DNA of 64,000 nucleotides, taken from positions 1-64,000 of the forward strand of contig JAPLAY010000014.1 of the NCBI GenBank assembly GCA_026393035.1, read 5' to 3'. A program made the translations under genes and the position numbers. Within the stretch, counting starts at the first letter, position 1. Each line of letters opens with the position of its first letter. This DNA comes from Actinomycetota bacterium (lineage in GTDB: Bacteria; Actinomycetota; Actinomycetes; Nanopelagicales; Nanopelagicaceae). The notes beneath the pieces were generated by a model. The model saw only the letters and a program-made list of their open reading frames with translations, ran no database searches and was not told the DNA's origin. Below are positions 24,793 to 33,703 of the stretch, one piece after another.

Positions 24793-26418
24793 ATGACCGC
24801 AAATCTACGTACCCTAGATGTTGATCAGGGCACCAAGATTTCAGAAGTTTTAGCGGCCTTCCAATCAAGCAATCAAGATCTGCTTCTAGTCGATGTCAAT
24901 ACTGTTGTCACAAAACCACACCTTGAATTATTGACTGACTATCCAAGGACAGTTACGACAGCATTAGTTTCGAAGTTAAAAGATGGCGAAACTCGGGTAA
25001 GTCAAGGTCGAATTACCGGCGCAACTTCCGGGTATCACGAAGTTGGGTATGGCAATCACACCTTCCTTGGAATTATTCGACTTTCCCAAACCCAAAAAGC
25101 TGAGATAATCGAAGCGCTTTCAAGGGTTAAAGATACAAATCATTCGGGAAATACCATCGACTTAATTCTGGTGGCACTTGTGCGGGCGGCAATAGTTATC
25201 GCACCAGCAGATGTTGCAGGAGCCCCTTTCATTAGAAGCAATAACGCAAATGATAGAGATGCAACTAAGAATCAAATCGCAGCGCTAAATGATGCCAGGT
25301 TGCGGTTAAAGCTTGCGAACCGTGCGAATGATGGTTTCTACTCTGTTTTCTTTCTCCGTAAAATATCTAAATTATTTACCTGGCTTGCGGTACAACTGAA
25401 GATGACACCAAACCAAGTAACGCTAATTTCTTTTGCAATCGGATTGTTTTCCGCATATGAATTTAGCAAAGGAAATTTCTGGGCAATTTTTGCAGGTGCG
25501 GCTTTGCTTCAACTCAGCATAATTATTGATTGTGTCGATGGTGAATTAGCACGATACACCCGACAGTTCTCACAACTTGGTGCCTGGCTTGATGCAATCA
25601 CAGATCGAATAAAAGAGTATTTAGTCTTCTTCGCTCTTGCATATGGCGCTGCTAAAAACGGAAGAGATCTTTGGATCCCGGCAATGGGCATGATGCTCTT
25701 TCAAACATTTAGGCATCTCTCTGACTATAACTTTGCACGCATAAATAAGATTAGAAGCTCGCACCTAGAGCCGCTTGATTTTAATTTGAAGAACGATGGC
25801 TTTGTTTCGGTCGAACGCGAGAAGAAAACCCGCTTGGAATACTGGTCAAAGAAGGCGCTGCAGTTCCCAATTGGCGAACGTTGGTTAGTAATAAGTGCAT
25901 CTTCAGTTATCGGTGGTGCGGCATTTACTTTCACAGTCATGCCGATTCTTTCGCTCATTTCTATCGCATTGGTCTTTCGTGGTCGTTTTATCAAAACTAT
26001 AACCTGGCCAAAAGATCGAGTAAACAAGAACTTAATAGATGACCAATTAGATTCAATCAAGAACAAGAGTTCAACAAATCGTTTTGACTGGCTTGAACCT
26101 TCGCTACTTCGACTTCTCGAGGGTGCAATATTTATTGAACTTGCAGTTGTAACAAGCCTAGATAGATCTATAATTTTCTTACTTTTATTTGCAATTCTTT
26201 TTAACCACTATGACAACATGTACCGGGCACTTCAAGGTGAGAGAAAACCAACCTGGTTATCCATCGCCGGAGGTTACATATTTGGTCGCTTACTCTTGAT
26301 TGCGCTCTGGATTTGGCTCGGGTGGTCACTAACAATCCTGGTTTATTATTTCAGTGCGTTATTCTTTATAGTCTCTTCAACCCAGTGGATACTTAGTCGT
26401 AAAGTGAAGGCGGACTAG
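24793..26418 (+). CDS. two-domain CDP-alcohol phosphotransferase (DUF5941-like)
   Basis: 541 residues. Residues 1-~150 resemble a worn nucleotidyltransferase domain lacking the G-rich NTP loop. Residues ~185-520 are an integral membrane CDP-alcohol phosphotransferase with the complete motif DCVDGELAR (246-254), G263, D267 and D271, flanked by several helices. The layout recalls archaeal IPCT/DIPPS fusions and the actinobacterial DUF5941 proteins. It would move a phospho-alcohol from a CDP carrier to an acceptor. The acceptor and alcohol are unknown. It starts the operon. Confidence 0.75.
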   Translation: MTANLRTLDVDQGTKISEVLAAFQSSNQDLLLVDVNTVVTKPHLELLTDYPRTVTTALVSKLKDGETRVSQGRITGATSGYHEVGYGNHTFLGIIRLSQTQKAEIIEALSRVKDTNHSGNTIDLILVALVRAAIVIAPADVAGAPFIRSNNANDRDATKNQIAALNDARLRLKLANRANDGFYSVFFLRKISKLFTWLAVQLKMTPNQVTLISFAIGLFSAYEFSKGNFWAIFAGAALLQLSIIIDCVDGELARYTRQFSQLGAWLDAITDRIKEYLVFFALAYGAAKNGRDLWIPAMGMMLFQTFRHLSDYNFARINKIRSSHLEPLDFNLKNDGFVSVEREKKTRLEYWSKKALQFPIGERWLVISASSVIGGAAFTFTVMPILSLISIALVFRGRFIKTITWPKDRVNKNLIDDQLDSIKNKSSTNRFDWLEPSLLRLLEGAIFIELAVVTSLDRSIIFLLLFAILFNHYDNMYRALQGERKPTWLSIAGGYIFGRLLLIALWIWLGWSLTILVYYFSALFFIVSSTQWILSRKVKAD

Positions 26419-26421
26419 GCA

Positions 26422-27195
26422 ATGGCTACAAGACCAAGTCGACCAACAATTGCCCAAATTCGTGAGATTTCACAACCTATCTCTGTCACTGGTAGATCAA
26501 CATCGGAACATTGGATTGCAGACCTCTATCAGAGAAGAATTTCTCCCTACTTAACACGCATTCTTCTTCGCACCCCAATAACTGCTAATGGCGTCACCTG
26601 GCTGATGATTTTAGTTGGCGCTTCGATTGGCCCTTCACTTTTAATTCCCGGTTGGCAAGGAATTGCAATTGCTTTACTTCTTAGCCATCTACAAATGTTG
26701 ATTGATTGCTGTGATGGTGAAGTTGCAAGGTGGCGTGAAACTAAATCACCAATGGGAATTTTCTTAGATAAGTTGGGACATTATTTAGCTGAAGGATTAA
26801 TTCCAATCTGCTTTGGTCTGCGCCTGGCAAATTGGCCAACTGAAGCTGTAACTAATTCGATTTATCCATTCCTAGGTGCCTTGTTATCGCTCTTAGTAAT
26901 TGTAAATAAAGGGTTAAACGATGCGGTGCATGTAGCACGAGCATTCTCTGGCTTACCTAAAATTCAAGATAAATCTGGAATCAATATGCCGACCAAAGGC
27001 ATACTTCGTAAATTGCGAAAAATATTTAACTTTATTCCTGCCCAACGAATGTTCCACTCAGTGGAATTCACGATGTATGTGGCTATCTTCGGGACTCTGG
27101 GTGAATCTTTGAAAATCGCCCTCGGAATCGCCCTATTTGTGACGGTAGGTCATATCGCAGCGATCGTATCTTCAGCGAAACTACGGAATAATTAA
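26422..27195 (+). CDS. second CDP-alcohol phosphotransferase, variant active site
   Basis: 257 residues, membrane-embedded. The motif reads DCCDGEVAR (95-103), G112, D116, and then H120 where the family has its fourth Asp, the proposed general base. The protein looks otherwise intact, with about five further hydrophobic segments. A His here may be a subfamily trait or may alter activity. It begins 3 nt after the first phosphotransferase, so two different phospho-alcohol transfers, or a heteromer, are possible. Confidence 0.78.
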   Translation: MATRPSRPTIAQIREISQPISVTGRSTSEHWIADLYQRRISPYLTRILLRTPITANGVTWLMILVGASIGPSLLIPGWQGIAIALLLSHLQMLIDCCDGEVARWRETKSPMGIFLDKLGHYLAEGLIPICFGLRLANWPTEAVTNSIYPFLGALLSLLVIVNKGLNDAVHVARAFSGLPKIQDKSGINMPTKGILRKLRKIFNFIPAQRMFHSVEFTMYVAIFGTLGESLKIALGIALFVTVGHIAAIVSSAKLRNN

Positions 27196-27198
27196 GCC

Positions 27199-27969
27199 AT
27201 GCTAACTATTGTAAATCAGCTCCGCCTGGCGCTTCTTGAATTATTTACAACCACCAAGTACCGGATAATTTTAATAAGCCTTGTCTTGATTGCTGCTTTT
27301 ATTTCAGTCTCCGAGCTAGCAGTAGCAAAGCTGTTTACAAAAATTATTCTCCATGAAGGCACACTCAGCCAAACCAAGTTGATTACATTTGTTGGTGCTT
27401 TCTTCCTATTTTTTGGCGGAACAAGGGCAGGTCATTTCCTGCAGCGAATTTATCGAGTAAATGTATTTGATAAGGCTTTTAAAGAATCAAGTTCAGAGGT
27501 CACAGGAGCAAAAGATAACTGGCGTTGGTCTCTTGCCTTTGAATTAACCAACTTGCTAAGCACTTTTACCCAACTAGGGGTAATTGTTCTCTTCTTTACC
27601 TATTTCAATTGGATCTTCGGTTTGCTTGATATCGCAATACTTTTCTTGGTTTTTGAAGTGTATGGCAGATTGTTTAAGCACCAGATGGAAGCGCAGCGGG
27701 GATTCGTGACTGCACGGAAAAATAAGATTCCAATTGCAAATGTTGTGAGAATTGGAACTCGCATCAAATCTGGTGAAACTGGAATCTTACTTTCAGGAAT
27801 TGCAATGATAGTTCTACTGGGAGCGCTCATATATTTCAGCTATGAAGGTGACATCAGCAAAGCAAACACTGTTGTTCTATTCTTTGGACTGCGCATGCAG
27901 AACTCGAATTTATCCAATATATCTACTGGTTTAATGAGATTTGCAAGGGCGCGAACTCATAGTGAATAA
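27199..27969 (+). CDS. ABC-exporter-like membrane domain without ATPase
   Basis: 256 residues with about six hydrophobic segments, laid out like the type-1 membrane domain of ABC half-transporters. The last helix region is TVVLFFGLRMQNSNLSNI, and MRFARAR matches the start of the linker that normally leads to the ATPase. No Walker A, signature or Walker B follows; the gene stops and a glycosyltransferase begins. I saw no frameshifted ATPase in the other frames. It may pair with an ATPase elsewhere, act as a scaffold, or be a remnant. Confidence 0.65.
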   Translation: MLTIVNQLRLALLELFTTTKYRIILISLVLIAAFISVSELAVAKLFTKIILHEGTLSQTKLITFVGAFFLFFGGTRAGHFLQRIYRVNVFDKAFKESSSEVTGAKDNWRWSLAFELTNLLSTFTQLGVIVLFFTYFNWIFGLLDIAILFLVFEVYGRLFKHQMEAQRGFVTARKNKIPIANVVRIGTRIKSGETGILLSGIAMIVLLGALIYFSYEGDISKANTVVLFFGLRMQNSNLSNISTGLMRFARARTHSE

Positions 27970-28714
27970 CTCCTTGCCTTTAACAATTGGCTATTCGACT
28001 TTGGCCAGTAGGGCGAAGAATATTAAGTTTTTGAACTCAGTGAGCAGCCTTGTAATAATTCAAAATCCTGAAGCTAGTGGCCTACCTAATTTCAGTGATG
28101 AAATTACAGTGGTTGAATTACAAAGTAAGGGCGTAGCAAAGAGTCGAAACTCTGCAATTGATCATGCAAAGTCCAAATATTTGATTTTCGGTGATGATGA
28201 TATTGAATTTAGTGAGGCTGGGATTGCCTCTGCTATTAATTTCTTGGATGCCAATCAAGGTATATCAATCTTGCTAATGCAAGCAGTTGATGAAACTGGG
28301 AAGCTTCGCAAGAGTTATCCAACAAAGGCACATGCGCTAAAGCTGACAAATTCAGCGAAGGCGGCGACATATGAGATGGCAATTAGAGTTTCTGATATCA
28401 AGAGAGCCGGTATTAGATTTGATGAGAACTTTGGTGCCGGGGCAACAAACTATCTCGGAGATGAATATATTTTCATCGCCGATTCGATTCGTGCAGGTCT
28501 GAAGGGTCAATTTGAACCCATTGTGGTTGCTACGCATCAAACGCAAAGTTCTGGAACTCTTCGGAATTCAGTTAAAGATCGAAGCGCGCGAGCAAAGGTA
28601 TTCGGTCGAGTCTTTGGAATCTGGGCGCCAGTCATGCGCCTCTTATTTCTTGTTAAGCCACCCTTTAAGAAATTTGGTCTAGTTAATTCATTGCTCTTCA
28701 TATTTGGCAAATGA
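27962..28714 (+). CDS. family 2-like glycosyltransferase
   Basis: 250 residues with a GT-A fold. Near the start TIGYSTLASRAKNI is followed by LQSKGVAKSRNSAIDHAKSKY and the metal motif LIFGDDDIEFSE (DDD). This matches bacterial GT2 proteins that use nucleotide sugars. I chose the GTG at 27962, which overlaps the preceding stop by 8 nt, over a TTG at 27941. It has no membrane helices, so it probably works at the inner face. It overlaps the next gene by 4 nt. Confidence 0.75.
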   Translation: MNNSLPLTIGYSTLASRAKNIKFLNSVSSLVIIQNPEASGLPNFSDEITVVELQSKGVAKSRNSAIDHAKSKYLIFGDDDIEFSEAGIASAINFLDANQGISILLMQAVDETGKLRKSYPTKAHALKLTNSAKAATYEMAIRVSDIKRAGIRFDENFGAGATNYLGDEYIFIADSIRAGLKGQFEPIVVATHQTQSSGTLRNSVKDRSARAKVFGRVFGIWAPVMRLLFLVKPPFKKFGLVNSLLFIFGK

Positions 28715-29385
28715 AGATTTACGCACATCGCGGATCTTCCGGTGATAACCCTGAAATGACGAGAGTGGCATATTTGGCGGCAATCAATGATGGCGCAGAT
28801 GGTTTTGAATGTGATGTTCGGTTATCGAAAGATGGCGAAATAGTTTGTTTTCATGATGCCACCACAAAACGCATTGCTCAAAAGAATTTGCGAGTATCTC
28901 GTAGCAATCTAAAAGAACTCCAAAGCGCCTGCGAAATAATGACTTTAAATGAATTACTTGATCTCGCGATTTCCGCAGGAAGAGATTTACTTATTGAAAC
29001 CAAACATCCAGTGCTTTCTGGTGGCCGGATAGAACGCAAAGTTATTGAGCTATTAGATATAAATGCCGAGCGAATAAGTCTGGCCGGAATCGAAGTAATA
29101 GTCATGTCCTTCTCAAAATTCGCTATTGGAAGAGTAAATTCCAATTGGAGCGTTTGTAAGGTTTCTAAATACTATTTACCGGCAATTCTTTCACGAGGCA
29201 AAATTTCTGCGCTTGATATCGAACTGATTATTAAATATCCAAAACTTGTTACAAAAGTTTCGAGCAATGGATCACGAGTTTTAGTCTGGACTGTAAATAA
29301 GAAAAATGAGTTTAAGCTCTGTAAAGATTTGAAGGTTGATGGTGTGATTACTAACTATCCGAAGGTTGCAAGAAACTATGGATAA
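28711..29385 (+). CDS. glycerophosphodiester phosphodiesterase
   Basis: A 224-residue TIM-barrel GDPD. Motifs are IYAHRGSSGDNPEMT, DGFECDVRLSKDGEIVCFHD and LLIETKHP, covering the His, Glu and Asp metal and acid-base residues. The C-terminus is VLVWTVNKKNE. It cleaves phosphodiesters such as glycerophosphocholine to glycerol-3-phosphate. No signal peptide is seen, so it is likely cytosolic. Inside this locus it may recycle or trim a phosphodiester polymer precursor (inference). Confidence 0.88.
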   Translation: MKIYAHRGSSGDNPEMTRVAYLAAINDGADGFECDVRLSKDGEIVCFHDATTKRIAQKNLRVSRSNLKELQSACEIMTLNELLDLAISAGRDLLIETKHPVLSGGRIERKVIELLDINAERISLAGIEVIVMSFSKFAIGRVNSNWSVCKVSKYYLPAILSRGKISALDIELIIKYPKLVTKVSSNGSRVLVWTVNKKNEFKLCKDLKVDGVITNYPKVARNYG

Positions 29386-30028
29386 GAAACTTTCAAACTT
29401 CTACTTCTGGGGTGCTGGGTACTTGCTATTGGTATGCGCAATTCTTACTCTCACATCATCAAAGGTGACTGATGGGGAGATTCAAATAGTAGAAAAAGAG
29501 GTTGCACCGCTCCTCTGTTTCAACGTTGAAACCTCGGAACTACGAACCAGCGATACTGAAAGTGGTTGCCTAGCCCCGGAAGAATCTCTAGGAACAGAGC
29601 CAATTAACCACACAGATGTTCGACCGACACAAATTGATAGAACTTTTGAAGTTCGATTTTTGGCGGCTCAAGTTGCAGCAAAAGAAGCAGGCTTCAACAT
29701 TCGCATAACTTCAGGATTTAGAACGCAACAATTGCAAGAAAGTTTGCATGCAGATGCCGTTAAAAAATATGGGAGTGAAGAGGAGGCCTCGAAGTGGGTT
29801 TTGCCTAAAGAAATTTCCCACCACACATGGGGCACTGCAATAGATGTGAATTATCCTGGTGATCGCAAGGCTGCTAAATGGCTAGAAGAGAGCGGTTCAA
29901 CCTTTGGACTTTGCCGGGTTTACAAGAACGAATGGTGGCATTTCGAACCAGTTATAGCCCCTGGTGAGCTCTGCCCACCAATGATGGCAAACGCCTTAGA
30001 AAGTCTGCCAACACCAGAAGTTAAATAG
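29378..30028 (+). CDS. membrane-anchored VanY-like D,D-carboxypeptidase (M15B)
   Basis: 216 residues. An N-terminal signal anchor (about residues 8-25) precedes an extracytoplasmic M15B domain with SGFRTQQLQESLH, the zinc motif ISHHTWGTAIDVNYPG (SxHxxGxAxD) and EWWHFEP. Such enzymes trim D-Ala from peptidoglycan stems. ATG 29378 overlaps the GDPD stop by 8 nt; a TTG at 29366 is less likely. It is the last gene of the run and links the locus to the cell wall. Confidence 0.85.
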   Translation: MDKKLSNFYFWGAGYLLLVCAILTLTSSKVTDGEIQIVEKEVAPLLCFNVETSELRTSDTESGCLAPEESLGTEPINHTDVRPTQIDRTFEVRFLAAQVAAKEAGFNIRITSGFRTQQLQESLHADAVKKYGSEEEASKWVLPKEISHHTWGTAIDVNYPGDRKAAKWLEESGSTFGLCRVYKNEWWHFEPVIAPGELCPPMMANALESLPTPEVK

Positions 30029-31046
30029 CTAGTGGAGCATCTTTCGCTAGTGGTGGGCGACAAACAACACCGCTTGCACCGGTAAGCGTCCAACTCCCAG
30101 CGTTATGTGGAATAAGAATCGCATCACCTTTAACAGCAGTAATTGCTGAATGGTTTTCGAAAGCAATATTTCCATTGCCCTCCAGAACTAACATGATGCT
30201 AAATCCAGCAGCAATTTTGCTGTTGTTGCCAGCAAGATAATCTGCGCGGAAATAAGGATCAGCAACAGCCGTAAATACTGATTGATCTGAATTACTGAAG
30301 AGTCGATTTGAGAAAACTAATTTGCTAGCTTCATCTTTCTCAATTGGGGTATAGCGAAGCGCATCTAAAACAGTATCGAAACCTAACCCTAGATGGCCAT
30401 CTTTTATGCCATCTACTGCGAAGTCATTCCATTCAAGTAGTGCCGAAAGGTCAGTTGGTTCTTGAAGTTCAAGTACGAAAATACCCGCACCAATTGCATG
30501 TGGAGTTCCGGCAGGAACAAAAACGGTATCTCCAGCTTTAACTTCAAACTTTTGCAGCGAAGCAAGCAAACCATCTGAATCAAGTGCTTCAACCATCTTG
30601 GAAACTTCAGGCTTCTTAAGTTCTTTACTAAATCCCAGACCAACACTTGCACCAGCAGGTGCTTCTAAAATAATCCAAGCTTCAGTCTTTCCATGTTTAA
30701 GTGAGAGATGATCTTTAGCAAACTTACGATTTGGATGATAGTGAACTGGAAGTCTTTGGTCTGGATCAAGTAACTTCATTAGCAGCTCTGTACTTGCACC
30801 AAAGGTATTTAGATGTTCGGCGCCAAGCCATTGTTCTGGGTTGGCAATTACTGAATCGCGAAGATAACTTCCATCAGAAAGAGTTGAGAGCCCCATTGTT
30901 TTCTCACCGAAGCGAGTTGTCATTGAACCAATCCACTCTTCAGGTCGCATTGGTCCACCAGGGCCATTACGTAGCGCCCCAATTCGGTAACCACCTTTGT
31001 AGAAGTGATCAAATTGGTTAGAGGCAAGTTTTTGAGGAGTAATCAT
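30021..31046 (-). CDS. manA: mannose-6-phosphate isomerase, class I
   Basis: 341 residues of the type I cupin phosphomannose isomerase family, interconverting mannose-6-P and fructose-6-P. Zinc ligands are in PVHYHPNRKF (HxH), KTEAWIIL (Glu) and VPAGTPHAIGAG (His). The ATG at 31046 is preferred over an upstream in-frame start because homologues begin close to this point. It lies 13 nt after the MFS gene stop, so the two are probably cotranscribed. Confidence 0.88.
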   Translation of the reverse strand: MITPQKLASNQFDHFYKGGYRIGALRNGPGGPMRPEEWIGSMTTRFGEKTMGLSTLSDGSYLRDSVIANPEQWLGAEHLNTFGASTELLMKLLDPDQRLPVHYHPNRKFAKDHLSLKHGKTEAWIILEAPAGASVGLGFSKELKKPEVSKMVEALDSDGLLASLQKFEVKAGDTVFVPAGTPHAIGAGIFVLELQEPTDLSALLEWNDFAVDGIKDGHLGLGFDTVLDALRYTPIEKDEASKLVFSNRLFSNSDQSVFTAVADPYFRADYLAGNNSKIAAGFSIMLVLEGNGNIAFENHSAITAVKGDAILIPHNAGSWTLTGASGVVCRPPLAKDAPLAI

Positions 31047-31059
31047 GGATGGCAATTTA

Positions 31060-32220
31060 CTACGACAATACTTTTTTCGCACTAACTCCAAAAATTATTG
31101 CCAATACGGCTGGAAGTAGCATCGCCCAACGCAAGGTAATAATGTCTGAGAGAAATCCAATTATCGGTGGCCCAATTACGAAGCCAAAGTATGCAACTCC
31201 GGTAACAAGAGCAACGCCTTCAGCGGCTGATACTTGGCCTGCATACTTATTGTTGGCTAAATTGCCAGTAGCGCTGATCATCATTGGAATTACCGTGGAT
31301 AAGCCAATTCCAAGTAAGAACCAGCCAATAATTACGCCATAAATATTTCCGGCCAGTAGCCCCAAAGATAATCCTGTGCCAGCGATTAGGCCCGACCAAG
31401 TTAATAGCTTCACAACACCAAATTTATGGGCAAGGAAATCACCCGACAATCTTCCGATAACCATCGTGGATGAGAAGAAGACATAGGGAAGAGCGGACAT
31501 AAATACCGATGCGTTATATGTATCTCTGGATAAAACTCCACCCCAATCACTTGCCGCGCCTTCGCCAAGCGCACCGCACAAACCAAGGAGTCCAAGAATT
31601 AAAAATCTGCTTGGCGTCTTTCGTTTCTCATTTTTCTCAAAAATATGTTGATCTGCAGAAGCCGGTAGGAACCAATTTCTGATTATCAGAGCAATTGCAA
31701 AAATGAAGATTCCAATAATGAGCGCATGAATACGAATAGAAATATTGGTCGTTGCTATAAGTCCGCCGATAGCGCCACCCGATAAGCCTCCGATTGACCA
31801 CATCGCGTGGAAGGTACTCAAAATTCTTTTACCTGCTTTATCTTCAAGTGCCGCAGCATGCGCATTCATTGAAAGATCGTGGGTCGAGTAAAGCACACCA
31901 TATATAAATAGCGAGAAAAGAAACCAGGGAAGGTTAAAAAGTAGACCAACCAGCGGAACTGCTAAAGCAAGGGTAAAAGAAGCATATTTTGTAACTGGGC
32001 CGCTGCCATATTTAGCAGCGCTTCGACTTGCCGGGCGCAGTGCAGCCAAGACTCCAAGTGAGGCACAGAATAGCGAAGCCCCTAGAACACCATTTGAAAT
32101 TCCTAATTCACTTTTAAAATCTGGAATTCTGGAAACAAAATTTCCCACCGAAAATCCATCTATCAAAAATGCAATTAATGTGGCAAGTCTCGCTTTGCGG
32201 TAACCATCATCTTGAAACAT
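31060..32220 (-). CDS. MFS transporter, YbjJ-like
   Basis: 386 residues with about twelve membrane helices. The N-terminal half has FLIDGFSVGNFVSRIPDFK and the loop ASRSAAKYGSG. HDLSMNAHAAALED and FHAMWSIGGLSGGAIGG are typical of the YbjJ/fucose-permease-like branch. The substrate is not known; being cotranscribed with manA, a sugar is plausible. The divergent NCS1 permease begins 35 nt away. Confidence 0.82.
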   Translation of the reverse strand: MFQDDGYRKARLATLIAFLIDGFSVGNFVSRIPDFKSELGISNGVLGASLFCASLGVLAALRPASRSAAKYGSGPVTKYASFTLALAVPLVGLLFNLPWFLFSLFIYGVLYSTHDLSMNAHAAALEDKAGKRILSTFHAMWSIGGLSGGAIGGLIATTNISIRIHALIIGIFIFAIALIIRNWFLPASADQHIFEKNEKRKTPSRFLILGLLGLCGALGEGAASDWGGVLSRDTYNASVFMSALPYVFFSSTMVIGRLSGDFLAHKFGVVKLLTWSGLIAGTGLSLGLLAGNIYGVIIGWFLLGIGLSTVIPMMISATGNLANNKYAGQVSAAEGVALVTGVAYFGFVIGPPIIGFLSDIITLRWAMLLPAVLAIIFGVSAKKVLS

Positions 32221-32226
32221 GCGCCA

Positions 32227-32232
32227 AGCGTA
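32227..32232 (-). promoter_or_regulatory. -10 box of the MFS-manA operon (leaderless type)
   Basis: TACGCT on the minus strand, 6 nt before the ATG at 32220. Confidence 0.45.
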
Positions 32233-32242
32233 TCTTTACCTC

Positions 32243-32248
32243 TAGGCT
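32243..32248 (+). promoter_or_regulatory. -10 box of the NCS1 permease gene (leaderless type)
   Basis: TAGGCT, 7 nt before the ATG at 32256. With the divergent MFS promoter only 10 nt away, the two promoters must overlap. Confidence 0.55.
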
Positions 32249-32255
32249 TTACCCC

Positions 32256-33662
32256 ATGTTAGAAATGAATGGCACCAACTTCATCGCCGAAAATGAACGC
32301 AATGGAAGTCCAAGGTCATTGTTCTGGCCCTGGGCCGCAGCAAATGTTTCGCTACTTGCGCTTTCTTATGGTTCATTCTTTCTTGGATTTGGTATTTCAT
32401 TCTGGCAAGCAACCTTTGCTGCACTGATTGGAACTGTTGCCTCATTCTTTCTAGTAGGCGTTAGTTCCCTGGCAGGTAAACGCGCAAATGCGCCAACCAT
32501 GACACTTTCGCGTGCCGCCTTCGGAGTCAAAGGAAATGTGGTTCCAGGTCTGCTTTCTTATTTGATATTCGTGGGCTGGGAAACAGTATTAGTTTCACTA
32601 GCAACTCTTGCTACTGAGACAGTCTTAACTAGAGTCGGAAATATCGAACCGAACATTTCTCGTATTCTTGGTTTTTCAATTGCTGCTGGGCTAACAATTT
32701 TTGGCGGTGTACTTGGCTTTCAAGTAATTATGCGGCTGCAAAAAGTTTTGACCATCGCAACAATTGTTCTAACGCTTGGCTATATTGTTTTAACGGCGGG
32801 TCAAGTTAATTGGAGTCAAGTTTCAGCAATCCCAGGTGGAAATTTCGAAGCTTTCTTAGGTGCGCTAATTTTTGGTGTAACTGGAATTGGATTGGGCTGG
32901 GTTAATTCTGCCGCGGACTATTCAAGATATTTGCCCCGCAGCGCTTCGAGTAAAGGCGTTATTGGGTGGACAGTTTTTGGTGCATCAATAACCCCAGTCA
33001 TCTTGGTTATTTATGGCGCGCTATTAGCGGGGAGTAGCAAAGAGTTAGGTGCAAAAATTGCATCAGATCCAATCGGGGCCTTAACTACATTGGTTCCAAC
33101 TTGGTATCTGATTCCATTTGCAGTTGTAGCAATACTTGGGCTTATTGGTGGTGCAATCCTTGATTTATATTCATCAGGTATCACCTTAGTTTCAGTTGGC
33201 CTACCGGTTAAACGCCACATCGCAGCATCAATAGATGGCGTAATTATGACAATAGGAACTATTTATATTGTCTGGATTGCCGGAGATTTCTTTGGGCCTT
33301 TCCAAGGATTCCTAATAACCCTTGGCGTTCCGATTGCGGTTTGGTCCGCGATTTTCGTGGCAGATGTGATTATGCGGAAGAAAGATTATGCAGAGGCCGA
33401 TCTCTTTAATCCACAAGGTAGATATGGTGCATGGAATTTAAGATCGCTAGGTTTAATCGTTATTGGTTCACTTGTTGGTTGGGGCTTTGTTACAAATGCT
33501 TTTGCAAGCTGGTTATCTTGGCAAGGTTATTTCTTGAATCTGATCGGTGGAAAGAGCGGGCCTTGGGCTTACTCAAATATCGGCGTCATCATCGCCCTGG
33601 TAATTGGCTTCTTCGGACACATTCTTTTATCTCGTAAAAAAATCGCAGCACAGGAGAAATAA
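32256..33662 (+). CDS. NCS1-family purine/cytosine permease
   Basis: 468 residues with about twelve helices. It starts with the NCS1 segment FWPWAAANVSLLALSYG, and the middle has GLGWVNSAADYSRYLPR, a conserved NCS1 loop. It is a proton- or sodium-coupled importer of nucleobases or related compounds. The start at 32256 fits the promoter; the further upstream in-frame start would run into the divergent MFS gene. A terminator follows. Confidence 0.88.
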   Translation: MLEMNGTNFIAENERNGSPRSLFWPWAAANVSLLALSYGSFFLGFGISFWQATFAALIGTVASFFLVGVSSLAGKRANAPTMTLSRAAFGVKGNVVPGLLSYLIFVGWETVLVSLATLATETVLTRVGNIEPNISRILGFSIAAGLTIFGGVLGFQVIMRLQKVLTIATIVLTLGYIVLTAGQVNWSQVSAIPGGNFEAFLGALIFGVTGIGLGWVNSAADYSRYLPRSASSKGVIGWTVFGASITPVILVIYGALLAGSSKELGAKIASDPIGALTTLVPTWYLIPFAVVAILGLIGGAILDLYSSGITLVSVGLPVKRHIAASIDGVIMTIGTIYIVWIAGDFFGPFQGFLITLGVPIAVWSAIFVADVIMRKKDYAEADLFNPQGRYGAWNLRSLGLIVIGSLVGWGFVTNAFASWLSWQGYFLNLIGGKSGPWAYSNIGVIIALVIGFFGHILLSRKKIAAQEK

Positions 33663-33663
33663 A

Positions 33664-33694
33664 AAAGCCCCGCAAAAATCACGGGGCCTTTTAA
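33664..33694. terminator. bidirectional terminator between NCS1 and ctaE genes
   Basis: Stem AAAGCCCCG / CGGGGCCTTT with a ~9-nt loop and one imperfection, flanked by A-run and T-run, so it can end transcription from both sides. Confidence 0.8.
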
Positions 33695-33703
33695 CTTTAT
33701 TGT

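Noticed and set aside
27199-28000. Frameshift separating an ABC membrane domain from its ATPase
   Set aside because: No Walker A, signature or Walker B was found in any frame after the stop; the following sequence encodes a glycosyltransferase.
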